A stretch of DNA of 64,000 bases from Dehalococcoidia bacterium (GCA_022820645.1 JAJEFD010000006.1:143537-207536); one strand, 5' to 3'. Counted from the first letter of the stretch, positions 16,126 through 24,246 are shown. A program made the numbers and translations. The notes: a model not told the origin generated them from the letters alone.

Positions 16126-17358
16126 ATGCTGACGAGCGAGATGAACGACCGGCTGACGCAGGTAGGGCCGGGCACGCCGATGGGCGAACTGATGCGCCGC
16201 TACTGGCACCCGATCGCCGCGAGCCTCGAACTGACCGAGGAAAACCCCACGAAGGAGATACGCCTCCTGGGCGAGGACCTCGTGCTCTACCGCGACGCCA
16301 GCGGCAAGGTCGGCTGCATCGAGCCGTCGTGCGCGCACCGGAAGGCGAACCTCTCCTACGGCATCCCGGAGGAGAACGGGATCAGGTGCGCTTACCACGG
16401 CTGGATATTCAACGAGGCCGGGCAGTGCGTCGATCAGCCGTCGGAGCCGGAAGGCTCCAAGTTCAAGGAGAAGGTGCGCATCAGGGCGTACCCGGTGGAG
16501 GAGAAGGGCGGCGTCATCCACGTCTACATGGGGCCGGACCCCGTGCCCGTGCTCCCGAACTGGGACCTCTACCAGTGGGAGGGCGTCGAGCGTTCCACCT
16601 ACGCGGTGATGCTGCCGTGCAACTGGCTGCAGTGCCACGAGAACTCGCTGGACCCGGTGCACTTCCAGTGGCTGCACCGCTACTACGGCATGTGGCGCGC
16701 GTCCAAGATCATGGGCGAGGAGCGGCGCGACGAGTTCGACCGCATCTCGGCGGCGCGCGGCAAAGCCCACGTGAAGATCGGGTTCGACCGGTTCGAGTAC
16801 GGCATCATCAAGCGGCGGATGCTGGAGGGCGAGGACGAGCAGAGCGAGTGGTGGCGCATCGGGCATCCCATCCTGTTCCCGTACACGCTGCGCGTCGGCC
16901 AGGGGACGTGGTTCGAGTTCCAGCACCGCGTGCCGGTCGACGACACGCACACGCTGCACTTCGGCTACACGATCCGGACGCCGGAGCCCGGCGAGGTCAT
17001 CCCGCCCACGCCGATGACGCACGAGGACCGGCCCGCGTTCTTCGACAACGGGCGCATCAAGGACGACTGGGTCGTGGGGCAGGACCAGCTGGCCTGGATC
17101 ATCCAGGGGCCGCGCATGGACCGGAGCACGGAGGCGCTGGGGATCACGGACATCGGCCTCATCATGTTCCGCAACATGCTGAACGAGCAGATCAAAGTGG
17201 TGGAGGACGGCGGCGACCCGGTGAACGTACACCGGAAGCAGCAGGAGATCATCGAGCTGCCGACGGAGTACGCGTGGTTCCCGGGCTACGACCGCACCGG
17301 CGGGCCGTTCGCCGACCTGCAGCCGCAGCCGGTTGAGCTGGAGCGGAGCCTCCAATAG
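16126..17358 (+). CDS. Rieske 2Fe-2S oxygenase, phthalate-dioxygenase type (2 of 6)
   Basis: The ATG at 16126 has GGAGGAG 5 nt upstream and begins the conserved MLTSEMNDRLTQVGPGTPMG block, so the longer frame to 16051 is rejected. The protein has 410 residues. Rieske ligands are Cys69, His71, Cys88 and His91; the iron triad is Asp176, His179 and His184 in NSLDPVHFQWLHR. It is strongly similar to the oxygenase at 24982-26247 throughout the Rieske domain, including the IPEENGIRCAYHGWIFNEAG segment. It stands alone, followed by repeats. The hydroxylated substrate is unknown. Confidence 0.92.
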   Translation: MLTSEMNDRLTQVGPGTPMGELMRRYWHPIAASLELTEENPTKEIRLLGEDLVLYRDASGKVGCIEPSCAHRKANLSYGIPEENGIRCAYHGWIFNEAGQCVDQPSEPEGSKFKEKVRIRAYPVEEKGGVIHVYMGPDPVPVLPNWDLYQWEGVERSTYAVMLPCNWLQCHENSLDPVHFQWLHRYYGMWRASKIMGEERRDEFDRISAARGKAHVKIGFDRFEYGIIKRRMLEGEDEQSEWWRIGHPILFPYTLRVGQGTWFEFQHRVPVDDTHTLHFGYTIRTPEPGEVIPPTPMTHEDRPAFFDNGRIKDDWVVGQDQLAWIIQGPRMDRSTEALGITDIGLIMFRNMLNEQIKVVEDGGDPVNVHRKQQEIIELPTEYAWFPGYDRTGGPFADLQPQPVELERSLQ

Positions 17359-17800
17359 GGCGCAACCCTCACCCGCCGCGCAAGCGCGTCGACCTCTCCC
17401 AGAGGGTGAGGTGGGGGAGGCAGGGCACCCACAAGGGATGCCCCTACATCAGACACCCTCCACGCCCATCCGATGGCCCTCACCCTCGCCCTCTCCCTCA
17501 GGAGAGGGGACCAGACAGGGCGCCCACGAGGGACGCCCCTACATCAGACACCCTCCACGCCCATCCAACCCCGCCCGCGTGCCTTGTCCGGCACTCTGGA
17601 TTCCCGCCTGCGCGGGAATGACGGGGGCTACGCCCCGCGTCCGGTCACCCTCACCCGCCGCGCAAGCGCGTCGACCTCTCCCTCAGGGCGAGGTGGGGGA
17701 GGCAGGGCACCCACAAGGGATGCCCCTACACCAGACACCCTTGCACGCCCCACCGAGGGCCCTCACCCTCGCCCTCTCCCTCAGGAGAGGGAACCGGACG
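17359..17800. repeat. Cluster of dispersed intergenic repeats
   Basis: No gene is seen. The stretch alternates three repeat types that recur elsewhere in the window. One is CCCTCACCCGCCGCGCAAGC followed by GCGTCGACCTCTCCC (about 17368-17400, 17646-17680, and again at 23138-23173). Another is GGGCACCCACAAGGGATGCC followed by CCTACA (about 17427-17452, 17707-17731, with a GCGCCC variant at 17520). The third is an imperfect palindrome TGGATTCCCGCC-TGCGCGGGAATGACG at 17598-17623. C-rich CTCTCCCTCAGGAGAGGG hairpins lie at about 17491-17508 and 17780-17797. These may act as terminators or REP-like elements. Confidence 0.85.
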
Positions 17801-18170
17801 GGCCGCCGAAGGTGCGGGGAGGCCTCTTCAGGAGGGGCCGGCGCGCGGGGCAGGTGCAGGTCTCGCCGTTCATGCCCATGAGGTTGGCCTCCGCGAAGCC
17901 GTGGACGATGGCGGCGACGACGCGGTTGGGGTCCGGGGCGCGTCCGCTGCGGGCGCATTGCTTGAGGTAGGCGTCGATGGGGACCAAGGAGAGCACGGGA
18001 ACGGCGGCGCGGCCAGCAGCCTCGACGAGGTCGAGGACGTCCGGCAGGTCTTCGCCCCGCTCCTGGGCCTGCTGCCAGGACTCCGCGAAGTTCTCGGCGA
18101 TGGGGTGGAGGACGACCTGGGCCCGGAGGCAGGCGAGACGGCGCTCGAGGCCCTTGAGCCGGGCGGTCAT
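17781..18170 (-). CDS. Unknown protein, 3' end formed by a repeat (129 aa)
   Basis: The protein starts at the ATG overlapping the preceding gene's stop (ATGA, 18167-18170). Residues 1-100 look genuine: a helical N-terminus (RLKGLERRLACLRAQVV), an acidic helix (GEDLPDVLDLVEAAGRAA) and a CTC motif near the end. The final residues (GGPSGSLS) are translated from a C-rich repeat, CTCTCCTGAGGGAGAGGG, so the natural C-terminus may have been replaced. The family is not recognised. Its coupling to the HTH protein upstream suggests they work together. Confidence 0.55.
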   Translation of the reverse strand: MTARLKGLERRLACLRAQVVLHPIAENFAESWQQAQERGEDLPDVLDLVEAAGRAAVPVLSLVPIDAYLKQCARSGRAPDPNRVVAAIVHGFAEANLMGMNGETCTCPARRPLLKRPPRTFGGPSGSLS

Positions 18171-18613
18171 CGCGCGCCTCCCTGGCTCTTCAGCATGGTG
18201 AAGGTGTAGTCCATGATGTCCATGCGGTCGCGGATATCGGCGATCTCCTTGAGCTTGAGCGAGTTCTGGAGGGCGATCCGGACGGCGGCGTTCCTGACGT
18301 GGGGGTCGGGGTCTTCGAGGAGGTCGGCGAGGGCGATAGCGCCCTTGAGGGCGAGGCCGTTGATCTCGGCGAACGCGAGGTCGGCGACGCGGCGGCGGGC
18401 CTGCTCGACCTCGGCGCGGAAGTCGGCGTCGTGCATCCAGCGTGTGAGCGTAGCGCGTCCGATACGCGCATCGCGGGCGGCCTGACGCATCGAAGGGGCG
18501 GAGACGATGTAGGGAATGGCGAGCATCTGCCTGGGCGTGAGCCGGGCGGGCGGAAGCGGCGGAGGGCTGCCGGAGGCGGTCTCTTCGGTTGTGGCGGCAT
18601 CATCTGGCATCAT
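18167..18613 (-). CDS. HTH protein with terminase-small-subunit-like N-terminus (148 aa)
   Basis: The ATG at 18613 has GAGAGGATGGAG upstream and starts MMPDDAATTEETASG; the longer frame to 18748 lacks support. After a Pro-rich linker, residues of about 30-75 resemble a phage-type HTH (LTPRQMLAIPYIVSAPSM then ARDARIGRATLTRWM), the fold seen in terminase small subunits and phBC6A51-type homeodomain proteins. A helical stretch with a HEAT-like unit (EDPDPHVRNAAVRIAL) follows. I do not assign a function. It is translationally coupled to the next gene, and 10-bp iterons lie 88-118 nt upstream of its start, which would suit an autoregulating DNA-binding protein (inference). Confidence 0.65.
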   Translation of the reverse strand: MMPDDAATTEETASGSPPPLPPARLTPRQMLAIPYIVSAPSMRQAARDARIGRATLTRWMHDADFRAEVEQARRRVADLAFAEINGLALKGAIALADLLEDPDPHVRNAAVRIALQNSLKLKEIADIRDRMDIMDYTFTMLKSQGGAR

Positions 18614-18700
18614 TTGGCTCCATCCTCTCGTAAGTTCCAGCGCTCCGGCGGCGCCACAGCGGCACCACAGTGGAGCCATTCGAGGCCGGTCCGGGCGTAA

Positions 18701-18730
18701 ACGAGGCCGGAATGAGGCCAAATGAGGCCA
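18701..18730. repeat. Three tandem 10-bp iterons upstream of the HTH gene
   Basis: ACGAGGCCGG, AATGAGGCCA and AATGAGGCCA stand in direct tandem, sharing GAGGCC every 10 bp, one helical turn. A further GAGGCC is at 18682-18687. They lie in the 277-bp gap between the HTH gene (minus) and the methyltransferase gene (plus), in which I see no other gene. Repeated in-phase sites of this kind often bind a multimeric regulator. Confidence 0.6.
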
Positions 18731-18890
18731 CTCCTTCCCGCCGTCCACGCAGCCCGCGCCGTAGCTCGCCGCGCCGGTCGGGAACCATCGTAGAGAGGGG
18801 CGCGGCGTCGGCGCAACGGGCGCGTGTCACGAATGTGACGAGAGGCGGGAGTGGTACACTGGAGAGCCAACTATTCCGCTGGGACATCAA

Positions 18891-20003
18891 GTGGCAGAGC
18901 ACATTACGGTCGAAACCATCAGAGGCTGGGTAGACTTCAGAACTGATCGCGGCGAACCTGAGCGCCAGTTGTACGCATGCCAGAAGTGCGGCTATCGGTG
19001 GGAGGGGCAGGCTGTCCAGATAGTTGGGGCCACAGGGGAGTACATGTATCGATTCCCCCAGCCGCAGCACTGCATCTCCTGCGAGCAGCGGGTCCTGCCG
19101 GACCAACTCGTTGCGAACCTGGAAGGCGCGCTCTACCGGTACGCATCCCAGTCGCCGGGCTCTCCCTCCTACCACACGCGAAAGGAAGATTGGGCAGACC
19201 CCGCGGCGTTCGAATGGACGGTGCGGGAAATGCAGAAGTATGAAATCGTGCGGCCCCTGACTGTACCGGAGCTGATAAGGCACCGGGTCCAAAGCCTCCC
19301 CTTGCACTGGGAGCAGCGTTACCTTGATGTCAACGGCTTCTCCTACTGGACGACGGCTGGGCTCGACGGAGACATATCCATAATCAACCGCCAGTACTCT
19401 ACCCACGCCGCATACGAAACCTCGTCCTTCCCTACCGTGCGTGACAGCACTCTGGCGGACCTATGGCACCGCACCGTCCGGCGCGGCAACGAGAACGAAA
19501 GCCAGCACTACCCACTCGCAAGACCACGCGGGCGAGTCCTGGACATAAGCTGTGGAGCAGGATTGCTTGTGGACTACTGCTACGAACAGATCGACCGCGA
19601 GCGATACGTCGGCATAGACTCCAACATATCGCTGCTGTCAGAATTTGCGCTCAAGCACCCAGGCTACGGCTTGGAAGCCACACTGCTCCGAACGACGTTC
19701 GAGGACTATGAGACGTCACTGCGGTTCGACACCATCGTCGCCATGGGCGGAGCAGCCTCGTTCGTGGCCGGCGTAGATGTCGTGGCTAAGGTACATCGCC
19801 TGCTCGCGCCCGGCGGACGGGCATTGCTGACGTTCATTGGCAATACCTACGTGAATCGGGACGCAGCGCTTCTCGCTCCTACACCGACTGATGCGGTGTG
19901 GACAGGTGGCTATGAGGTTCTGGAGTTCACGCGAGAGCCGGATTCGCCTGAGCGGGCAGAGTCAAGCCTCTCTGATACAGCAATACAGGAGGTCAATCCA
20001 TGA
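18891..20003 (+). CDS. SAM-dependent methyltransferase with N-terminal zinc ribbon
   Basis: The GTG at 18891 gives 370 residues. Cys30, Cys33, Cys61 and Cys64 (CQKC...CISC) form a four-cysteine zinc ribbon. From about residue 69 the protein aligns with the smaller methyltransferase at 22281-23132. Shared features are LPDQLVANLEGALYRYA, YLDVNGFSYWT, INRQYSTHAAY, and the SAM motif VLDISCGAGLL (216-226) with acidic Asp243, then FDTIVAMGG and LLAPGGRALLTF. No DPPY/NPPY or PCQ motif is present, so it is not a classical DNA methyltransferase. It is first gene of a four-gene coupled cassette, overlapping the next gene by ATGA. Base composition is lower in GC than the flanks. The substrate is unknown. 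Confidence 0.82.
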   Translation: MAEHITVETIRGWVDFRTDRGEPERQLYACQKCGYRWEGQAVQIVGATGEYMYRFPQPQHCISCEQRVLPDQLVANLEGALYRYASQSPGSPSYHTRKEDWADPAAFEWTVREMQKYEIVRPLTVPELIRHRVQSLPLHWEQRYLDVNGFSYWTTAGLDGDISIINRQYSTHAAYETSSFPTVRDSTLADLWHRTVRRGNENESQHYPLARPRGRVLDISCGAGLLVDYCYEQIDRERYVGIDSNISLLSEFALKHPGYGLEATLLRTTFEDYETSLRFDTIVAMGGAASFVAGVDVVAKVHRLLAPGGRALLTFIGNTYVNRDAALLAPTPTDAVWTGGYEVLEFTREPDSPERAESSLSDTAIQEVNP

Positions 20004-21046
20004 CCAGCGAGTCACTTCTCGGCTATCTCGCCTGGCGGTTCCCGGGCGCCACCGAAGACATCGCGACCGAGGCTCTGTGTTACATCCTCAGTAAGCAGAA
20101 GGGGGCACAGACGGCCTTGGCCGACCTGTTGAAGTCGGGCGGCGCGGAGCCCGAGCCGATGGACTCCTTCGACACGCAGGGCGTCTACCAGAGGACCAAG
20201 AAGCCCGACCTTGTTGCCTTCAACGAGGGGAGAGAGGTGTTGCTAATCGAGTCAAAGTTCTGGGCCTCGCTCACGTCCCAACAGCCGAACGGGTATCTCA
20301 GACTGATGATGGACAAGCTGCCGAATGCCAAGAACCTGCTCTTCGTCGCTCCGCAAGCCAGGCAAGAGGGACTTTGGGAAGAGTTGCGCGAGGAGGCAGG
20401 CAGGCAGTTTCAGGTAACCGGCGAGCAGGCCGCAGACGGCGTGCGAAGCGCGACAGTGGGCAGCGACGGCCACCGGTTGATGCTGACCAGTTGGGACACA
20501 CTGCTCGACCGCCTGGAGCGCAGCGGAACTGACGTAGACGGCGACCTACGGCAACTGAGGGGGCTGTGCACACCGGCCTGTGATTATGCGCCCCTGCCCG
20601 GTGATGCAGAGAAGTTGAACAAGGTCGACCATTACAAGGTTTTCCTAGCGGATGCCGTCGCTCTGGCAGCATCACGGGGGATCATTAGCACGGAGGGTCT
20701 CACCTATGGGGCTCCGAGTGCCGGACACGGGAGGTATTTCCATTTCGTGAATGCTACGGGTGAGAAGTTCGCCACCGCTTACGCATGGGTCGGGTTCAAC
20801 TTCACCCGCATCGGGCCTCCCTTCTTCCTCTGGTTCATCGCTGATTCAGACGCCAATCTGAAGGAGGTTCACGCCCAGATGGTGGAAGAATTAGACAAGC
20901 ACGGCCATGTCTCCATCCCGATCTCCGCCACCGCTGGATACGCACGCGTACGCGAGGAGGTGATCGGCAGGCTGAAGGAGATCAGGGATCGAATCACAGT
21001 CTCTGGAGTGCTGGAGTCCACGCACGAGCCAGAGCAGGCCGGGTAA
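20000..21046 (+). CDS. PD-(D/E)XK nuclease-fold protein 1
   Basis: The 348-residue protein starts with ATG inside the ATGA overlap, 7 nt after AGGAGGT. The nuclease core is visible as Asp70 (KKPDLVAF), then Glu84-Ser-Lys86 (LLIESKFWASL) and the following QQPNGYL helix, the spacing of the PD-(D/E)XK superfamily. The N-terminal TEALCYILS helix also suits this fold. The second half has no motif I recognise. Many proteins of this shape occur in phage-defence islands. It is flanked by the zinc-ribbon methyltransferase and a second nuclease, 11 nt downstream. Target and trigger are unknown. Confidence 0.8.
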   Translation: MTSESLLGYLAWRFPGATEDIATEALCYILSKQKGAQTALADLLKSGGAEPEPMDSFDTQGVYQRTKKPDLVAFNEGREVLLIESKFWASLTSQQPNGYLRLMMDKLPNAKNLLFVAPQARQEGLWEELREEAGRQFQVTGEQAADGVRSATVGSDGHRLMLTSWDTLLDRLERSGTDVDGDLRQLRGLCTPACDYAPLPGDAEKLNKVDHYKVFLADAVALAASRGIISTEGLTYGAPSAGHGRYFHFVNATGEKFATAYAWVGFNFTRIGPPFFLWFIADSDANLKEVHAQMVEELDKHGHVSIPISATAGYARVREEVIGRLKEIRDRITVSGVLESTHEPEQAG

Positions 21047-21057
21047 CCCCAGAGGTC

Positions 21058-22284
21058 ATGAATATGACGGAAACACAGGCAGCCGCGCTCCGGGCGCTCA
21101 GCAGCGATCCCTACTTGAAACGACTGGAAGACCTCCTCAGCGAGTTCAACCTGTTCGACGTGCTCCAGATCGGGCACATGGAACTCCAGCACTCTTGGTT
21201 GGTCTCATGGCTACTCGATCCACATGGCTCGCACGGCTTGGGTGACGCGTTTCTACGAGACTTCCTCGCGCAGGCTACTGCAGCAGCAGAGGAGCGTGGT
21301 ATCTCAGTGCCCTCACCCAGCGATGGAGTCGACTGGCGGTTCACCGACATCGAGATTGCACGGGAACGCCACTACATCGACATCCTGGTCCTCAGCGAGG
21401 CTGATGCCCTCGCCTGCATCATCGAGAACAAGATCTTCAGCAACGAGATCCCAGGCCAACTCCGTTGGTACTTGGAAACGGTGAGAACAACCTACCCCAA
21501 GCTCAGGCCGTTCCCCATCTTCCTGACCCCGGACGGCAGGAAGCCCCTGACGGAACGCGACCAAGCCGACTACGTTCCTCTCGGCTACGCACAGGTCGCC
21601 GATATGATCGACACGATGCTGCAGGCCCACGGCCCGGATGTCGGCGCTCCGGTCCGCAGCTTCCTTGAGCAGTACACCCGGCTCCTGCGGAGGTTTATCT
21701 TGAACACCCCCAGCGACATAGACGACCTCGCCCTGCAGGTCTACAACAGACACCGCGAAGCGATAGAACGCGTCATCGCCGCGAAGTCCAGAGCCTTCGC
21801 CTTCAACTGGTCGCTGGTAGACGACGCCGTACAAGCACACGCCCCGCTGTTAGAACCCGATGTACATAGCAAGTCATACCGCCGATTCTATGTGCCCGCG
21901 CTTGAAGAGATACCGGAGCTTCGGGAAGGAGACTACTGGACGGGGTCGGGCCGTGAACTCCTGTTTGAGTTCAGGAACTATGACACGCTCTGGCTCGATT
22001 TGGTCGTCGGCCCCTGTCGGGAACGAACGCGCCAGCGCCTACACAAGATTGGAAGGGAAAGAGAACCGTTCCATGCTCCCAGAAGCAAGCGGAACTATCA
22101 GTACATCTACCGGAGGCCCATCCTTCACAAGCAAGAGGGAGTCCAGCTCAACGCTGAGAATGCCAAGCCCGAGATCGAACGTGCGCTCGCTGAGTTCTTT
22201 GCGCACGACTTCTGGCCGGTGGTGAACGGAATCCGCATTGAGTTCGGGTTGGAGCCCATTTCGCCGGAGGCTACCCAGCCATGA
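21058..22284 (+). CDS. PD-(D/E)XK nuclease-fold protein 2 (PDDEXK_4-like)
   Basis: This protein has 408 residues from the ATG at 21058; the ATG at 21064 has better spacing from AGAGG and is possible. The pattern matches the PDDEXK_4 family: an early ELQHSWLVSWLLDPHGSHG block (42-60), RHYIDILVL with Asp108, then CIIENKIFSNE with Glu123 and Lys125, and a QLRWYLE helix. It is unrelated in sequence to nuclease 1 apart from the core. Its stop overlaps the start of the second methyltransferase as ATGA, so the cassette is translated as a unit. DNA cleavage is expected from the fold, not shown. Confidence 0.85.
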   Translation: MNMTETQAAALRALSSDPYLKRLEDLLSEFNLFDVLQIGHMELQHSWLVSWLLDPHGSHGLGDAFLRDFLAQATAAAEERGISVPSPSDGVDWRFTDIEIARERHYIDILVLSEADALACIIENKIFSNEIPGQLRWYLETVRTTYPKLRPFPIFLTPDGRKPLTERDQADYVPLGYAQVADMIDTMLQAHGPDVGAPVRSFLEQYTRLLRRFILNTPSDIDDLALQVYNRHREAIERVIAAKSRAFAFNWSLVDDAVQAHAPLLEPDVHSKSYRRFYVPALEEIPELREGDYWTGSGRELLFEFRNYDTLWLDLVVGPCRERTRQRLHKIGREREPFHAPRSKRNYQYIYRRPILHKQEGVQLNAENAKPEIERALAEFFAHDFWPVVNGIRIEFGLEPISPEATQP

Positions 22285-23132
22285 CCACTCCCCTGCGCAT
22301 ACTGCCTGATCGGCTTGTCGAGAACCTGGAGCGCGCGAAGTACCGGTACGCGGTGACGTACCAGAACCTCCCGCACTACTACACGGTCGCGAAGGACTGG
22401 GCGGACTACAACGATGAGGTAAGCAAGGAGCTGAATTGGACGGTGTGGGAGATGCGGAAGCACGACGTGATGCGTCCGTTCGCTGGGTGGGAGCAGCACT
22501 ACCTGGACGTGAACGGCTTCTCGTACTGGACGATGGTCCCCCGCAACGAGGAGACGATCCTCATCAACCGGCAGTACTCGACGCACGGGGCGTACGATTC
22601 GCCGTTCGACGCCATCGCGCACCGGTACGACGACTCGGACGAGTACTGGAAGAAGGTGAAGGCCGAGCGCGAGGTGCTGTACGCGCCTGCCGCGCCGTCC
22701 GGGCGCGTACTCGACGTCGGCTGCGGGACGGGGCTGCTGGTCGACTACTGCTACCGGCAGATCGACCGCGAGCGGTACGTCGGGATCGACCCGAGCGCGG
22801 GGATGCTGGCGAAGTTCGCGCTGAAGCACCCGGACTACAAGGCGGACGCGACGCTGCTCCGGACGACGTTCGAGGACTACGAGACGCCGCTGCGGTTCGA
22901 CACGATCGTCGCGATGGCGGGGTCGGCGTCGCACGTCACGGGCGTGGACGTCGTGGAGAAGGCGCGGCACTTGCTCGCGCCGGGCGGTCGTGCGTACCTG
23001 ACGTTCTACCGCGACCCAGCCTCGGCGTTCGAGCGGATGGGGATCGAGGCGCCGGCACTCGCGGCTGCGCCGGACGGGGCGGTCGAGGATGGGGAATACG
23101 TCGTGGTGGAGTTCGGGCGGGAGGCGGGCTAG
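22281..23132 (+). CDS. SAM-dependent methyltransferase, paralogue without zinc ribbon
   Basis: The 283-residue protein begins MTTPLRILPDRLVENLERAK, which matches residues 69 onward of the methyltransferase at 18891-20003; it therefore lacks the zinc ribbon. The SAM site is canonical, VLDVGCGTGLLVDYC (143-157), with Asp170, then FDTIVAMAGSASHVTG and LLAPGGRAYLTF. It is GC-richer than the three upstream genes: 41 of 60 bases in line 22741, against 33-35 of 60 in sampled lines of the others. It looks like a resident copy beside an acquired one. GGAGG lies 10 nt upstream of its start. The substrate is unknown; no DNA-methyltransferase catalytic motif is present. Confidence 0.82.
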   Translation: MTTPLRILPDRLVENLERAKYRYAVTYQNLPHYYTVAKDWADYNDEVSKELNWTVWEMRKHDVMRPFAGWEQHYLDVNGFSYWTMVPRNEETILINRQYSTHGAYDSPFDAIAHRYDDSDEYWKKVKAEREVLYAPAAPSGRVLDVGCGTGLLVDYCYRQIDRERYVGIDPSAGMLAKFALKHPDYKADATLLRTTFEDYETPLRFDTIVAMAGSASHVTGVDVVEKARHLLAPGGRAYLTFYRDPASAFERMGIEAPALAAAPDGAVEDGEYVVVEFGREAG

Positions 23133-23420
23133 GGACACCCTCACCCGCCGCGCAAGCGCGTCGACCTCTCCCAGAGGGCGAGGTGGGGGCTACCCGAGAG
23201 ATGTTTCGGCTTCGCTCAACATGACAAGCCACCCACCCACCAGGTTCACCCTCTCCCCCGCATCAAGTGCGGGGCAGGCTCTAGCCCTCTCCCCTCGAGG
23301 GAGAGGGGACCAGACAGGGCGCCCACAAGGGACGCCCCTACACCAGACCCCACACTCCGCCCGGCCCTCTGTGCACTGCCCGTGCACCCTGGATTCCCGC
23401 CGGTGCGGGAATGACGGGGG
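23133..23420. repeat. Intergenic repeat cluster
   Basis: No gene is seen. It contains the CCCTCACCCGCCGCGCAAGC-type repeat (about 23138-23173), a GAGATGTTTCGGCTTCGCTC repeat followed by AACATGACA (about 23199-23224), a C-rich hairpin CTCCCCTCGAGGGAGAGGGG near 23290, the GGGCGCCCACAAGGGACGCC repeat (about 23317), and the palindrome TGGATTCCCGCC-GGTGCGGGAATGACG at 23390-23415. It separates the convergent methyltransferase and SDR genes and may terminate both transcripts. Confidence 0.85.
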
Positions 23421-24245
23421 CTACGCCCCGCGTCCGGGGCCGCCGTGCTGCTGTTGGCCGAGACGGTTGTAGGTGACCGGGGTGGTGACGAGCAGGCCGG
23501 CGTCGACGGGGAGGACGACGCCCGTGATCCAGCGGGCCTCGTCGCTGGCCAGGAAGACGGCGGCCCAGCCGATGTCCCACGCGGTGCCCTCGGTGCCGAG
23601 CACGCCGGCCTCACGCCGTATCTGGCGGAGGTCGTCGTCCATGCGGGGCGCGACCATGGGGGTGTAGACGAGGCCGGGGGCGATGCAGTTGACGCGTATG
23701 CCGTCGCGTCCGTGGTCGCCCGCCATCGACTGCGTGAGGCCGACCACCGCCGCCTTGGAGGTGGTGTACGGCGTGCTGCTGTTGGCGCGCAGCCCCGCGA
23801 TGGAGGAGAGGGTGATGATGGAGCCGCCCCCGCCCTTCTTCATCTCCGGGATGGCGTACCTGGAGGTGAGGACGATGCTCTTGACGTTCACCGCCATGAT
23901 GTGGTCCCACTGCTCCTCGGTGACTTCGGTGACGTCGGCACGGGTGGAGATGCCGACGTTGTTGTGGACGACATCGAGCCGACCGTAGCGCTCGACCGCC
24001 GTGCGCACCATCGCCGCGCAGTCGGCGGCGCTCGTGACGTCGGCGGCCATCGCGGACGCGGTCCCGCCCTCCTCCTCGATGAGCCGCAGCGTCTCCTCGG
24101 CACGGTCGAGCTCGCGGTCGACGAGCAGCACCTTTGCGCCCTCGCGCGCGAAGAGGATGGACGCAGCCTTGCCGTTGCCGACTCCGGGGCCACTCGACCC
24201 CGCGCCCGTTACGATCGCCACCTTGCCTGCGAGCCTGTCTGCCAC
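23421..24245 (-). CDS. Short-chain dehydrogenase/reductase (SDR)
   Basis: A GTG at 24245 has AGGAGGAG at 4-nt spacing and opens MADRLAGKVAIVTGAG, giving 274 residues; the longer frame to 24275 is rejected. The NAD(P) site reads TGAGSSGPGVGNG (13-25), HNNVG replaces the usual NNAG (94-98), and the catalytic set is Ser147/148, Tyr160 and Lys164. This is a classical SDR fold oxidising or reducing an alcohol/ketone. The last residues lie beside repeat DNA. It is 1 nt downstream of a small gene on the same strand whose final codons carry its ribosome site. Confidence 0.9.
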   Translation of the reverse strand: MADRLAGKVAIVTGAGSSGPGVGNGKAASILFAREGAKVLLVDRELDRAEETLRLIEEEGGTASAMAADVTSAADCAAMVRTAVERYGRLDVVHNNVGISTRADVTEVTEEQWDHIMAVNVKSIVLTSRYAIPEMKKGGGGSIITLSSIAGLRANSSTPYTTSKAAVVGLTQSMAGDHGRDGIRVNCIAPGLVYTPMVAPRMDDDLRQIRREAGVLGTEGTAWDIGWAAVFLASDEARWITGVVLPVDAGLLVTTPVTYNRLGQQQHGGPGRGA

Positions 24246-24246
24246 G

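Noticed and set aside
17359..17800. CRISPR array
   Set aside because: Repeats are of several types, unequal in spacing and also scattered elsewhere; there are no regular repeats with unique spacers and no cas genes.
18600..19406. 268-codon minus-strand frame spanning the iteron region
   Set aside because: It overlaps the methyltransferase zinc ribbon in antisense and has no ribosome site or recognised motif.
18891..23132. Classical restriction-modification system
   Set aside because: Neither methyltransferase has DPPY/NPPY or PCQ-type catalytic motifs, and no specificity domain is visible. The cassette is reported only as nuclease-methyltransferase genes of unknown role.
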